Shown here piece by piece: positions 18,396-27,418 of a DNA stretch of 64,000 bases. The number at the start of each line of letters is the position of its first letter. The first letter of the stretch is position 1. The notes under the pieces were generated by a model. The model saw only the letters and a program-made list of their open reading frames with translations. It had not been told where the DNA came from and made no database searches. Origin of the DNA: Bradyrhizobium sp. 186 (GTDB lineage: Bacteria; Pseudomonadota; Alphaproteobacteria; Rhizobiales; Xanthobacteraceae); contig NZ_CP082164.1 in the NCBI RefSeq assembly GCF_023101685.1, positions 7,564,001 to 7,628,000 on the forward strand, written 5' to 3'. The translations under genes were made by a program, and so were the position numbers.

Positions 18396-19018
18396 AGCGC
18401 GATCTCGAGAACCATGTTCGCGGCCTTCTGAAGAACCTCGGTCTCGTCATCGGCCGTGCCAAGTTCAATGTCTTTGCCGTGCGAGCCGAGGAGTTGATCG
18501 AGGGCCGTCCTGAGCTGATAGCTGCGATCAGACCGCTCCTCGAAGCGCGCAATCCCGTCGGGCAGCAGGTCAGCGAGCTTGACCGCAAGGTTATGAAACT
18601 GGCTCGCCATGATGCGCAGGTCCGCCGGTTCATGACCGTGCCTGGGATCGGTCCGATCACCGCGCTCGCCTTCAAGGCAACGATTGACGATCCGGCACGA
18701 TTTGCGCGGTCGAGAAGCGTAGGTGCCTACGTCGGGCTAACCAGTAGACGCCATGCGTCCGGAGAGGTCGATTGGACAGGTCGCATCTCGAAGTGCGGCG
18801 ACGCCATGCTACGAAGTTACCTGTTTGAAGCAGCCGGGGTTCTGCTGACGCGCGTCCCGAGGTGGTCCGCCGTGAAGGCTTGGGGGGTTAGGCTCGCCAA
18901 GCGCAACGGGCTCCGCAAGGCCAAGGTAGCGGTCGCACGCAAGCTTGCGGTCATTCTGCATCGCATGTGGATCGATGGAACCGAGTTCAACTGGTCGAAG
19001 CAGGAGATTGCTGCCTAG
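18396..19018 (+). pseudogene. IS110-family transposase, C-terminal half
   Basis: The frame beginning DLENHVRGLLKNLGLVIGR leads into LARHDAQVRRFMTVPGIGPI, GAYVGLTSRRHASGEVDWTG, GDAMLRSYLFEAAGVLLTR and the end of the transposase_20 domain (AVILHRMWIDGTEFNW). The N-terminal DEDD catalytic domain is absent and an in-frame stop lies at 18,395. It meets the IS1182 fragment head to head, both being C-terminal halves. Confidence 0.8.
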
Positions 19019-19392
19019 CGAGGAGAATACCGAGACCCTGCCAAACAGGCGGGAAACGACGTCCCTGCCGGGACGATGGCGATGGTGAGTTCGACCGATT
19101 TTGTGCGAGCGTCCGAAAGGCCGACCGCGATTGCAACATTGAACCGCCAGCGTCACCTTACGCCATCATGCGGAGGGTTCACCCCTACCGCGGAGAGAAC
19201 AGTGGGCCCGGCAAGGATGATCGTTGGAGAGCTTGACACCCAGACCCGGAATTAGAGAACAAAATCTGCCAATAGCGGACATGGGTCTCGTTCCGGCGGC
19301 GATCTTGCTCTCGTGCACATTGACCAGGGGGCTGGTTTGCTCCCAGAGCAATTCACTTTCCGAACAGTGATCTGCACGGGTGGTAGCTCTCG
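19019..19392. other. Non-coding stretch after the IS110 remnant
   Basis: The first part probably belongs to the 3' end of the IS110 element. AGCGGACATG at 19,273-19,282 is a short piece of the dispersed repeat family also seen at 6,377 and 27,419. No gene or RNA is recognisable. Confidence 0.4.
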
Positions 19393-20394
19393 TCACTGGA
19401 TCTTAACATTTGCCGCTTTGATCACGGCGCGCCATCGATCGACCTCGTCGTGCATGTATTTGGACGTCTTCGCGATCGAGCCGCCGAAAATCTCGGCAGA
19501 TAGCTTCTTGAGGTGATCTTGCAACTCGGGCTGGTGCAGAGCTTCGTTCACATCGGCATTGATTTGTCGACAATGTCCTGAGGGGTCTTCGGAGGCGCCA
19601 CGATGGCATACCAGGCGACCGCTTCAAAGCCGGGCAGCATTTCAGCTATGGTTGGTACGTCAGGGAGGGCTGGAAGCCGTTGGGCCGAGGCAACCGCCAG
19701 CAACTTGATCTTGCCGGAAGCAACTAGCGGCAGCGAGACACCAAGATTATCGAACATCAGATCGACATCCCCAGCAATCAGCCCCTGCAGCGCCGGAGCC
19801 GAGCCGCGATAGGGAATGTGGCGTAGCTTTACATTTGCCATTAGCTGGAAGAGCTCGGACGTAAGATGCGAGGTAGTTCCGTTCCCTTGCGTAGCGGCGG
19901 TGATCTTGTCGGGATTTCTCTTCAGGTGTTCAATCAACTCGCTCAAGTTCGATGACTTTACATTGTTTGGATTGACGCATCAGTGCGTTCGGCACCTGGG
20001 CCATCACAATAATTGGTTCGAACTTTAGGGGGTCAAATGCCAAGTTGGGATAAAGATTTTGGTTGATCACGAGCGGCGGTGGCGGTGATGAGAGCAATGT
20101 GTAGCCGTCGGCGGCTGAACGATAGGCCTGTTCTGCGCCGATGTTGCCGGCGGCCCCGGTGCGGTTCTCGATGATGACTGGCTGGCCCCATTTGCGTGAC
20201 AGCCAGTCAGCAACCACCCTTGGCAGCAGGTCGGCTGTTCCTCCGGCCGGGAATGGCACAATAATTCTTACGGTTCGGTCGGGGTAGCCATCGGCCCACA
20301 CCGGGCTCTCAAATGAATCGATTGCTGCGAGGCAAAGTGCGAGCCCGATCGCAGTTCGGCTAAAGGTTCGGATTCGCCTGAACGCCTCGCACAT
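19393..20394 (-). pseudogene. TctC/Bug-type tripartite tricarboxylate transporter binding protein, two frameshifts
   Basis: ATG 20394, preceded by AAGGGAG, opens a signal peptide and the Bug family N terminus (YPDRTVRIIVPFPAGGTAD; IENRTGAAGNIGAEQAYRSA). Near 19,980 the frame breaks and the family sequence goes on in another frame (VNPNNVKSSNLSELIEHLKR, then KLRHIPYRGSAPALQGLIAG). Near 19,567 a second break leads to the tail LSAEIFGGSIAKTSKYMHDE, ending at 19,393. Intact homologues are about 325 residues and bind carboxylates in the periplasm. It is divergent from the monooxygenase gene, suggesting a former uptake-plus-catabolism pair. Confidence 0.82.
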
Positions 20395-20514
20395 GCGAAC
20401 TCCCTTGATATCTCCGGCGCGCTTGCGCATTGCGATGGCGATACTGCTTCACTCTGTGTAAGGATACAACACGGCATTCGGTCCGATGAGCCCAGTTGCG
20501 TTGAGGAGTCTTCC

Positions 20515-21699
20515 ATGACCGATAAGGGGCTGAGGGTTGTGGTCATTGGTGGCGGGATCGGTGGCTTGTTCGCTGCGAACGCGCTGATTGCCCATGGGTT
20601 TCAGGTCTCAGTATATGAGCAAGCCCCGAGTCTAGGCGAGGTCGGTGCGGGAGTTTTCCTGACGCCGAACAGCGTGCGTCAACTTCAAAGGGTAGGCCTA
20701 GGACAGGCAGTAGAAAAGTTGGGAGCCAGGGTCGGATCCGGCTCTCAATACTTTCGTCACAACGGAGTACCCATCGCGCCGGTGCAGGTAACGGACTCCG
20801 TGGGTTGGAACGCGACATTCGGAATGCACCGCGCCGACCTTGTCGAAATCTTAGGCACCGCCCTACCGCGAGACGTGGTGCACACTGACCACCGCTGCAC
20901 CGGCTGTGAGCAGAGCGGTGACGTGGCTCGGGTATCGTTCTCGAACGGTGCCTTCGCCGAGGGCGATCTTGTCATCGCCGCCGATGGCATCCACTCGGAG
21001 CTTCGGCGGAAGGTAACTCCTCCCTCTCATCCAGTCTTCTCAGGGTCCGTAGCTTACCGGGGCGTTATCTCGCACGATCGTGTTCCGGATTGGCCAACTG
21101 GCTCCTGGTTAATGTGGCTCGGCAAGGGCAAGCACTTTCTGACCTTTCCCTTGCGTGCCGCGCAACTGATCAACTACGTCGGTTTCGTGCCGGCTGACGA
21201 AGAGATGAAGGAATCCTGGTCAGCGCCCGGTGATCCCGATGTGCTTCGCCGCGAGTTCGCTGGCTGGGACCCGCGGATCGGGTCATTGCTGAGTCAGGTT
21301 CAAGCGACGTTCCGATGGGCTCTTTATGACCGCGAGCCACTGCCGACCTGGAGCCGGGGACGTCTGACACTGCTGGGCGATGCGGCACATCCGATGTTGC
21401 CTCACCTCGGACAGGGAGCGAACCAGTCAATTGAGGACGGAATGGCTCTTGCGACGATCTTGGCGCGCGCGAACCGGAAGACAGTCGCGCCGGCTCTGCT
21501 GGCTTATGAAGGTCTCCGCCGTGAGCGGGTTAATTCAATTCAGCGTGGCGCGCGAGAAAACGGCCTCAGATACGACTCCTCCAGTTCTGATCTCGGCGTC
21601 AGAGACGCTCAGATCGCCGCTCACGCCGCTTTTCGACGGCGGCTTTACGACCATGACGTCGTCCCGGAAGCAGAAGCCGCAGCACTGAGCCTCAGATGA
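20515..21699 (+). CDS. FAD-dependent monooxygenase (salicylate hydroxylase-like)
   Basis: A 394-residue group A flavoprotein monooxygenase. The N-terminal Rossmann fingerprint is VVVIGGGIGGLFAANAL with the acidic residue at VYEQAP. The mid-motif DLVIAADGIHSELRR corresponds to the DG motif, and LLGDAAHPMLPHLGQGANQS is the GD motif binding the FAD pyrophosphate. Such enzymes use NAD(P)H and O2 to hydroxylate aromatic acids such as salicylate or 6-hydroxynicotinate. The exact substrate cannot be read from sequence. ATG 20515 has GAGGAG upstream. The divergent neighbour is a broken carboxylate-binding protein. Confidence 0.85.
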   Translation: MTDKGLRVVVIGGGIGGLFAANALIAHGFQVSVYEQAPSLGEVGAGVFLTPNSVRQLQRVGLGQAVEKLGARVGSGSQYFRHNGVPIAPVQVTDSVGWNATFGMHRADLVEILGTALPRDVVHTDHRCTGCEQSGDVARVSFSNGAFAEGDLVIAADGIHSELRRKVTPPSHPVFSGSVAYRGVISHDRVPDWPTGSWLMWLGKGKHFLTFPLRAAQLINYVGFVPADEEMKESWSAPGDPDVLRREFAGWDPRIGSLLSQVQATFRWALYDREPLPTWSRGRLTLLGDAAHPMLPHLGQGANQSIEDGMALATILARANRKTVAPALLAYEGLRRERVNSIQRGARENGLRYDSSSSDLGVRDAQIAAHAAFRRRLYDHDVVPEAEAAALSLR

Positions 21700-22092
21700 T
21701 TCCTTACGAGCTGCAGGAACCTTGTAAATCGCAGCGCGACCTCCCTTGCCACAGAGGTGTCAACCAGCGCGAGCTGAGGCGAACTCCAGCGATGTTTGAG
21801 CAGGGGACGCCCGGCCCATCGGCCAACAGCAACATGATCGAGCGGTTGACGAACCTTTCTTCCAAAGGGGCGGAGCCGCAACGACTGATCGAGGGGCTTC
21901 GAAAGGCATTTAAGGATTGATCCGAAACGGTCCGACTTCGTTCTGCACGCCGCCATGCGCGACGTCCGGTTTGGGGGTCAAACGCGTCATTCTGACCGTG
22001 CGTCAGCCACTTCCGGTCTACGTCCATCAGCAGACAATTGCAGAGCCGGTCAGCTCTTCGCATTTGTGCCAGAAGGCGACGTCAGCAGAGAA
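21700..22092. other. Intergenic region with a repeat fragment
   Basis: An open frame to 21,920 ends in a helical-looking peptide (NMIERLTNLSSKGAEPQRLI), but its start and ribosome binding site are unclear, so I do not call it a gene. At 21,995-22,030 CACTTCCGGTCTAC is a piece of the dispersed repeat. Nothing else is recognised. Confidence 0.35.
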
Positions 22093-22851
22093 ATGCACAA
22101 ATCTACGTTTGGCCTTTACCATCGCTTCAAGCTTGCTTCGCTAAAATCGTGCTCGCCCTCTCATGCAACAAACAAGACACACTTGAGCGACAGTTCCAAC
22201 TCGGCGCCCTTCGACGCACGTCAGCTTCGTCTCTGGCTTGCGACGCTTTCGCTCGGCGATCTGTCCGTCAATGAGGGCGCTGCAGCGCGTCCCGGGAGCA
22301 CGATGGTAACCGGGGTAGGCAGTGCCAACGAGGCATTGTGGTCGCAGATGGAGTACGCGGGTTGGACGCAGCAGATCACAACCGATGCTCTGTCCATACC
22401 GAGCGTGACAAGCGCCTACACGCTCACCGAAACCGGTGCCCGCGCCGTGACGAAGGCGCTTGCTGAGCTCGTCTCCTGGAATGCCCAGATCTTGGAGATA
22501 TTCAACAGCTTCGACCTCCACACCGCGCCAGAGCACGTGCGACAGTTGAGCAGCCTCTCCGGCCGCCTAACTCTTCGAACAGCGGCTCAACTGGCCATCG
22601 CAAAAAAGGCGAAGCCCGCAACCGAAGAAGCTCAAGCTCGGCAGCGTGAGTGCATACTTGCACTTGACGAAATAAGTCAGGGCGTGCTGACGGCGGGGCA
22701 ATACATCGTTGAAGCCGTTGCGCTTGGCCCCGAAAGCGATGCTGGACGAGACCGCTTGGAGCAGACCAACAAAGGCCTGCGCTATACCGAACGGTGCCTG
22801 ACGGAGTGGGCGACCGAGATGCGCGCTAAGCAATCCCGACCGCCTTCCTGA
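22093..22851 (+). CDS. Hypothetical protein
   Basis: A frame open to 22,851 encodes up to 252 residues from ATG 22093, or 182 from ATG 22303. The part after 22,300 looks coding: ALWSQMEYAGWTQQITTDAL, EHVRQLSSLSGRLTLRTAAQ and DEISQGVLTAGQYIVEAVAL suggest mainly helical structure. I recognise no family. The extreme upstream part of the open frame runs into the dispersed repeat, so it is not part of the gene. No operon partner is evident. Confidence 0.4.
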   Translation: MHKSTFGLYHRFKLASLKSCSPSHATNKTHLSDSSNSAPFDARQLRLWLATLSLGDLSVNEGAAARPGSTMVTGVGSANEALWSQMEYAGWTQQITTDALSIPSVTSAYTLTETGARAVTKALAELVSWNAQILEIFNSFDLHTAPEHVRQLSSLSGRLTLRTAAQLAIAKKAKPATEEAQARQRECILALDEISQGVLTAGQYIVEAVALGPESDAGRDRLEQTNKGLRYTERCLTEWATEMRAKQSRPPS

Positions 22852-23135
22852 GCTGCGGCAGCGCACGGACAGGCTGATCAAGGTCCGCTAAGGGTTAATC
22901 GCGTTGGTTTCGCGCTCGGCTGCAAACTTCCGGTCTGCCCCTATGAACCGGCATGTAGCTGCACCGCGTCAACGGAAGCGATGGGCCATGGCACGAAATC
23001 GCTGCGCGATAGCCCGCTGAAGCGGGGGGCTTAGCCGAGGGTGCGGTAACCTATGAGAGATCATCGGTAGCCGGCCGGTCGGCCTGTCTTGAAGATCGAG
23101 GGTGTCGTCAACCTCATCCAAGACAGGAGTTGCCC
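22852..23135. other. Leader of the tyrosine recombinase gene with a repeat fragment
   Basis: ACTTCCGGTCTGCCCC at 22,927-22,942 is another piece of the dispersed repeat. The remaining sequence up to 23,135 probably belongs to the mobile element that carries the tyrosine recombinase, since it contains two inverted GACAGG/CCTGTC pieces just before the start codon. Confidence 0.35.
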
Positions 23136-23951
23136 ATGAGTACGGTTACGGTCAGCCCGTTGCGCCAGCGCATGATCGAGGACATGAATGCACGCAAGCT
23201 CTGCGCGGGGACGCAGAGGGGTCATATTCACAGCTGCAAGCGGTTTGCTAGGTTTCTCAAGCAGTCCCCGGACACGGCCACGGCGGAGGATATCCGCCGG
23301 TTTCAACTGCATCTTTCCGAGACGGGCGCGAGCATCTGCAATCGCAACCGCATCATGACCGGGTTGCGGTTCTTGTTTCGCGTGACGTTGCGGCGACTGG
23401 ATCTTGCGGCCGAGATTTATCACCTCCGTGAGCCGCAGAAGATTCCGCTGGTGATGAGCCAGGACGAGACCCGGCGCCTGCTCGCGGTCGCGAGTAGCCT
23501 CAAGGTGCGCGTGCTGCTCAGTCTCGGCTATGGCTGCGGCCTGCGCGCCGGCGAGGTGGTCAGGCTGAAGGTCAAGCACATCGATAGCGCGCAGAGGATC
23601 ATTCGGGTCGAGCAGTCCAAGAGCCGCAAGGACCGCAATGTCATGCTGTCGCCCGACACGCTCGACCTGCTGCGCCAATGGTGGAAGACGCGCCCGCCGA
23701 GTTACGATTCCACAACGCCCGTGGCGGAACGCTGGCTGTTTCCCGGCCGCAAGCCCGGTAAGCCGGTGACAACCCGCCAACTCAACCGCCTGTTCCATGA
23801 GGCGGCCGATGCGGCCGGAATCCGCAAGGGCGTAACGCTCCATGCGCTTCGACACTCCTTTGCCACCCATCTCCTTGAACGTGGCACCGATATTCGCGTC
23901 ATCCAGGCGCTGCTCGGAAGGGCGACATACTGCCCGCGAACAACAGGCTGA
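23136..23951 (+). pseudogene. Tyrosine recombinase (phage-integrase family), C-terminally truncated
   Basis: ATG 23136, preceded by AGGAG, opens a SAM-like N-terminal domain (residues 1-95) and the catalytic domain. The first Arg lies in GYGCGLRAGEVVRLK and the second box is TLHALRHSFATHLLERGTDI. After IQALLG the natural sequence, which should carry the GH motif and the Tyr nucleophile, is replaced by RATYCPRTTG and a stop. The protein lacks its catalytic Tyr and should be inactive. The break coincides with the left edge of the serine-recombinase cassette. Related recombinases often accompany IS91-type transposases. Confidence 0.82.
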
Positions 23952-24390
23952 AGCACGCATCACTTACCGATTTCATCCTCGCTTCGGGGAGACGGTAGGT
24001 GTTAGGCGGCGGCTTGAGCGAGGTGGCGCCGCGTTTCTCGTTGTTCACCAACTTGACGGCACCTTTGCCTGCCTTCCGGCGTGGATGACTGACGAGGCTG
24101 CGTCCCGATTCGAGATCAGCGTTGAGCCGCATTTTCCCCTGAATGTTCTTCGCTCCCTACGCAACGAGGTCGATGCGCTTCTAGGCTTTCTGGCGTCCGA
24201 ATCAAAAACGGAGCGACTAGAGAATGACGCAGCGATCCGAGAATTTCCAGCCAAGCCTGTTCGAGGCCGAGCGACCGTGCGTCGAACTGCGTGCAGCTCA
24301 AAAGAGCGAGCTCGCGATGGTCATCGAGGTGCTGCTGCGCGAGATCGCGGCGGCGCTGGCAAAGGCGGCAAGCGGGGGGAGCGGCGATGA
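23926..24390 (+). CDS. Cassette protein 1: small protein preceding the serine recombinase
   Basis: The frame contains ITYRFHPRFGETVGVRRRLE, LDGTFACLPAWMTDEAASRF and LNVLRSLRNEVDALLGFL. I recall this type of protein as a regular companion upstream of large serine recombinases in rhizobia, with no assigned function. The in-frame ATG at 23,842 lies inside the interrupted integrase, so the true start is uncertain and lies after about 23,925. The end of the frame overlaps cassette protein 2 and reaches the recombinase start. The last 45 residues are Arg/Ala-rich and may not be conserved. Confidence 0.55.
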   Translation, partial: HTAREQQAEARITYRFHPRFGETVGVRRRLERGGAAFLVVHQLDGTFACLPAWMTDEAASRFEISVEPHFPLNVLRSLRNEVDALLGFLASESKTERLENDAAIREFPAKPVRGRATVRRTACSSKERARDGHRGAAARDRGGAGKGGKRGERR

Positions 24391-24406
24391 CCAAAATCAC
24401 GACTGA
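24224..24406 (+). CDS. Cassette protein 2: 60-residue protein
   Basis: Begins MTQRSENFQPSLFEAERPCV and continues with KSELAMVIEVLLREIAAALA, a single amphipathic helix. It overlaps both neighbours in different frames: cassette protein 1 on its 5' side and the recombinase start (24,387) on its 3' side, so translation of the three is probably coupled. The N-terminal QPSLFE pattern resembles small proteins found immediately before serine recombinases in rhizobial elements. Function unknown; it may assist or regulate recombination. Confidence 0.5.
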   Translation: MTQRSENFQPSLFEAERPCVELRAAQKSELAMVIEVLLREIAAALAKAASGGSGDDQNHD

Positions 24407-26444
24407 GCATCTCGCCCGCAACGCCTGCGTCTACATCCGGCAATCGACAGCAGACCAGCTCGCGCATAATCATGAGAGCCGACGGCGCCAATACGGCCTC
24501 GTCGATCGCGCCAAGCAGCTTGGCTGGAGCAACGTCGAAGTCATCGACGACGACCTCGGCCGGTCCGGCGGCGGCATCGCGCGTCCCGGCTTCGAGCGGC
24601 TGCTTGCAACGATCTGCGACGGCCGTGTCGGCGCTGTGCTCGCGATCGAGGCGTCGCGTCTTGCCCGTAATGGCCGCGACTGGCATACGCTGATCGAGTT
24701 CTGTGGATTGGTCGGCACGCTCATCGTCGACGAGGACGGAATCTACGATCCTCGCCATCCCAACGATCGGCTGCTGCTTGGCATGAAGGGCACGATGAGC
24801 GAGCTTGAACTCTCGATGTTCCGCCACCGCTCGCAGGAAGCGCTGAAGCAGAAGGCGCGCCGCGGCGCGCTGGTCCTCGGTGTCGCCGCCGGCTATGTGA
24901 AGATCGGTCGCGATCGCATAGAGAAGAATCCGGACAAACGCGTGCAGGACGCCCTGCAGCTGGTCTTCACCAAGTTCGCCGAGCTGCAAAGTGCTAGACA
25001 GGTGCACATCTGGCTGAGAGAGGAGGGCATCGAGCTGCCGGTCAAGTCGCGCCAAGGAGAGGCGCACGGCGTCGTGTGGCGACTGCCGGCCTACAACATC
25101 GTGCACAACATCCTGACCAATCCGATCTATGCAGGTGCCTACGCGTTCGGGCGCACGACGAGCCGTGTGAGTGTCAAAGGTGGACGCAAGCATGTCCGGC
25201 GTGGTGTGCAAAAGCCCATGGCGGAATGGGATGTCTTGATCAAGGATCACCACGCGGCCTACATCACCTGGGACGAGTTCGAGCACAACCTCGAGGTGAT
25301 CGCCAACAATGCGACCGGCATGAGCAGCGCACTCGCTCGCGGAGCAGCTCGTAAAGGCGAGTTGCTGCTGCCCGGACTGCTGCGATGCGGCCACTGCGGC
25401 CGCAAGCTCCATGTGCACTACAGCGGCAAGATCGGCCGCTACAATTGCTACGGTGCGCGTACGAACCACGGTGCCGCGCGCTGCATTTCGATCAGCGGCT
25501 TGAGCATCGACGCAGCGATCAGTAACGAGGTCCTGCGCGTGCTGAAGCCGCTCGGCGCCGAGGCAGCACTCAAAGCGATCAAGGCGCAATCGAGCACGAC
25601 GACCGCGGCCGAGCGCCAGCTGGAGCTGTCGCTGCAGCAGGCGCGCTACGAAGCCGCGCACGCGCGCCGACAGTACGACGCCGTCGACCCGGCAAACCGG
25701 CTGGTCGCCGGCGAGCTGGAGCGCCGCTGGAACGAGGCATTGCAGGCTGTCGCAAAGCTTGAAGGAGAGATCGCCGCCCTGATTGCGCGCCGTCCGCCGC
25801 CGTTCGGTGAGCCGGAGCGCCAGCAATTGGTGGCGCTCGGTGCTGATCTGGAGCGCGCCTGGTTGCATCCCGCTGCAACCGCCGCAACGCGCAAGCGTAT
25901 CCTTCGCGCGGCACTCACGGAGATCGTCGTGCGCAGGGACGGCGCAATCATCCATGCGGTCCTGCACTGGCAAGGCGGCGATCATACCCAACTGCAAGTC
26001 AAACAGCGACTGAATGCGGCCGGCCGGCACAATCCACGCATCCCCGACGACACGATCGCACTCGTGCGTGAGCTGGCGCGGCTGATGCCCGATCGGCAGA
26101 TCGCGCGCCTGCTCAATCGCGCTGGCGTGGAGACCGGGCACGGCAATGCCTGGACGCAAGAGCGCGTGTGCGGCTTCCGCAATCACCACGACATCGCCGT
26201 CTTCCGCGACGGCGAGTGGGCGGAGCGCGGCGAGATTACGCTCGAAACGGCAGCAAAACTCATCGGCGTCTGCAACATGACGGCGTTGCGTATGCTCCGC
26301 CGCGGCGACATCAAAGGCCGACAAGCTTGCGTGGGCGCGCCTTGGGTGATCAGGGCCGAGGACTTGGCAGGTTTCGCCAAGGGAAAGCGTCGGAAGCCTC
26401 CGCTAACACAAAATGCCACGCAGCAGGTCTTTGACTTTCAATGA
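24387..26444 (+). CDS. Large serine recombinase
   Basis: 685 residues from ATG 24387, with GGGGGAG about 5 bases upstream. The resolvase catalytic domain has the nucleophile S20 in YIRQST and the arginines of RLARNGRDW and ELSMFRHRSQEALKQKARRG. A recombinase domain follows (NILTNPIYAGAYAFGRTTS), then a zinc ribbon (CGHCGRKLHVH and C-Y-G), a coiled coil (ERQLELSLQQARYEAAHARR) and a C-terminal helix-turn-helix (TLETAAKLIGVCNMTALRML). Enzymes of this class integrate or excise DNA directionally. It probably mobilises its own small cassette, whose flanks are tyrosine-recombinase fragments. Confidence 0.92.
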   Translation: MTKITTEHLARNACVYIRQSTADQLAHNHESRRRQYGLVDRAKQLGWSNVEVIDDDLGRSGGGIARPGFERLLATICDGRVGAVLAIEASRLARNGRDWHTLIEFCGLVGTLIVDEDGIYDPRHPNDRLLLGMKGTMSELELSMFRHRSQEALKQKARRGALVLGVAAGYVKIGRDRIEKNPDKRVQDALQLVFTKFAELQSARQVHIWLREEGIELPVKSRQGEAHGVVWRLPAYNIVHNILTNPIYAGAYAFGRTTSRVSVKGGRKHVRRGVQKPMAEWDVLIKDHHAAYITWDEFEHNLEVIANNATGMSSALARGAARKGELLLPGLLRCGHCGRKLHVHYSGKIGRYNCYGARTNHGAARCISISGLSIDAAISNEVLRVLKPLGAEAALKAIKAQSSTTTAAERQLELSLQQARYEAAHARRQYDAVDPANRLVAGELERRWNEALQAVAKLEGEIAALIARRPPPFGEPERQQLVALGADLERAWLHPAATAATRKRILRAALTEIVVRRDGAIIHAVLHWQGGDHTQLQVKQRLNAAGRHNPRIPDDTIALVRELARLMPDRQIARLLNRAGVETGHGNAWTQERVCGFRNHHDIAVFRDGEWAERGEITLETAAKLIGVCNMTALRMLRRGDIKGRQACVGAPWVIRAEDLAGFAKGKRRKPPLTQNATQQVFDFQ

Positions 26445-26472
26445 GTTAGCCGAGGTGCATTATGAATCGTGA

Positions 26473-26565
26473 CTACTGGGGCATACAAAGATCGAAAGCA
26501 CGGTCAGATATCTCGGCATCGAAGTAGACGATGCCCTCGCAATAGCGGAACAAGTTGATGTCTGA
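26473..26565 (+). pseudogene. Tyrosine recombinase, C-terminal fragment with GH box and Tyr
   Basis: Immediately after an in-frame TGA the sequence reads LLGHTKIESTVRYLGIEVD and DALAIAEQVDV, then stops. This is the end of an integrase catalytic domain, with the GH motif and the Tyr nucleophile (V-R-Y-L). It starts at the equivalent codons (LLG) where the upstream recombinase at 23,136 breaks off, 29 bases downstream of the serine recombinase stop. Its sequence type seems to differ from the C terminus expected for the 23,136 gene, so the two halves may come from different recombinases. Confidence 0.7.
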
Positions 26566-26571
26566 AATACC

Positions 26572-26597
26572 CGGGCAGAGCGGACATGCTCTGCCCG
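26572..26597. terminator. Hairpin after the recombinase fragment
   Basis: CGGGCAGAG (26,572-26,580) pairs perfectly with CTCTGCCCG (26,589-26,597) around an 8-base loop that contains CGGACATG. No T-run follows, so it would be a weak intrinsic terminator; it might instead be an element-end structure. Confidence 0.4.
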
Positions 26598-26756
26598 TCC
26601 CTGTATCAGCGGGTAACGTCCCACGTCCCATCTGGAGGTGACCGGTCGGCAATATTGACAGGCAACCACGCAGAAATTTTCTCCTCTGGGTGCCAGCACG
26701 GGAGTGATAACCGAGAGCTCCTTACCTGACACGATGAAAAGCTGAAATTTCGTGTT

Positions 26757-27356
26757 TCAGCAATCGTACAGACGCACGCCGACAACGGAATGGCCCTGAA
26801 TTTTGTCCAGTATCTGTACCGTAGCGCGTTCGAATGCAGATTCACGCAACGTCGAAGGAAGGTTTCCAGTATTTTGTTCCTGAATGCGACGCCCCGCGAT
26901 CAGCGAACTGATGCCAACTATTCCCGCCTTGCTCGCTTTCATGTCGGCGCTATCAGCTTGCAACGCCAGTTTCGCGGGAGTTAAATCGAGCGGGGCTAGT
27001 TCGCCATCGGGCAGCACCTCTTGAACCGAGAACGCCGAGTTTTTTGTCCAGCCAACAATTGTGTCCCCTTCAACAACTGCAGAGAGGTATGCGGAAATCA
27101 CCTTACCGCCCGGTGAACAACGATCTTTGGCTCCAAGCGCTTTATTCGCGCTTATGGGCATCCAGCGGTTACCTCGCAGCACCAAGTGGCAACCAGCAAT
27201 GCGTCGACCCTGATTGGTCATGAAATGCTCGCACTGAGTTTCGACGTAGGTTCGAGCCGGCGGGCCACACTGTTCGCGTAGCGTGACTAGAAACCTAGCA
27301 CGAAAGTTATTTCCCGTTGACACTTGGACGTTGCGACGCTGGCGGCCGTGGGGCAA
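26757..27356 (-). CDS. Hypothetical protein, doubtful
   Basis: The open frame gives up to 199 residues, perhaps starting at an internal Met (MTNQGRRIAGCHLVLRGNRW). The segment SAYLSAVVEGDTIVGWTKNS with QEVLPDGELAPLDLTPAKLA looks protein-like, but I recognise no domain, and there is no signal peptide or convincing ribosome binding site. It lies between a mobile element and a repeat and may be a decayed gene. Confidence 0.3.
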   Translation of the reverse strand: MPHGRQRRNVQVSTGNNFRARFLVTLREQCGPPARTYVETQCEHFMTNQGRRIAGCHLVLRGNRWMPISANKALGAKDRCSPGGKVISAYLSAVVEGDTIVGWTKNSAFSVQEVLPDGELAPLDLTPAKLALQADSADMKASKAGIVGISSLIAGRRIQEQNTGNLPSTLRESAFERATVQILDKIQGHSVVGVRLYDC

Positions 27357-27418
27357 TTTTCAAGGTTTGCGTAAATGCCGACTTGCGTACTGGGTAGAAA
27401 TGGTCCTCGCGGCCTTAA

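Noticed and set aside
18396..18610. N-terminal extension of the minus-strand IS1182 frame
   Set aside because: This part is the exact antisense of the IS110 transposase, so it is not part of the IS1182 protein.
24321..26324. 667-codon open frame on the minus strand
   Set aside because: It is the antisense of the serine recombinase, whose domains and ribosome binding site are clear. The antisense product is Arg/Ala/His-rich with no family resemblance.
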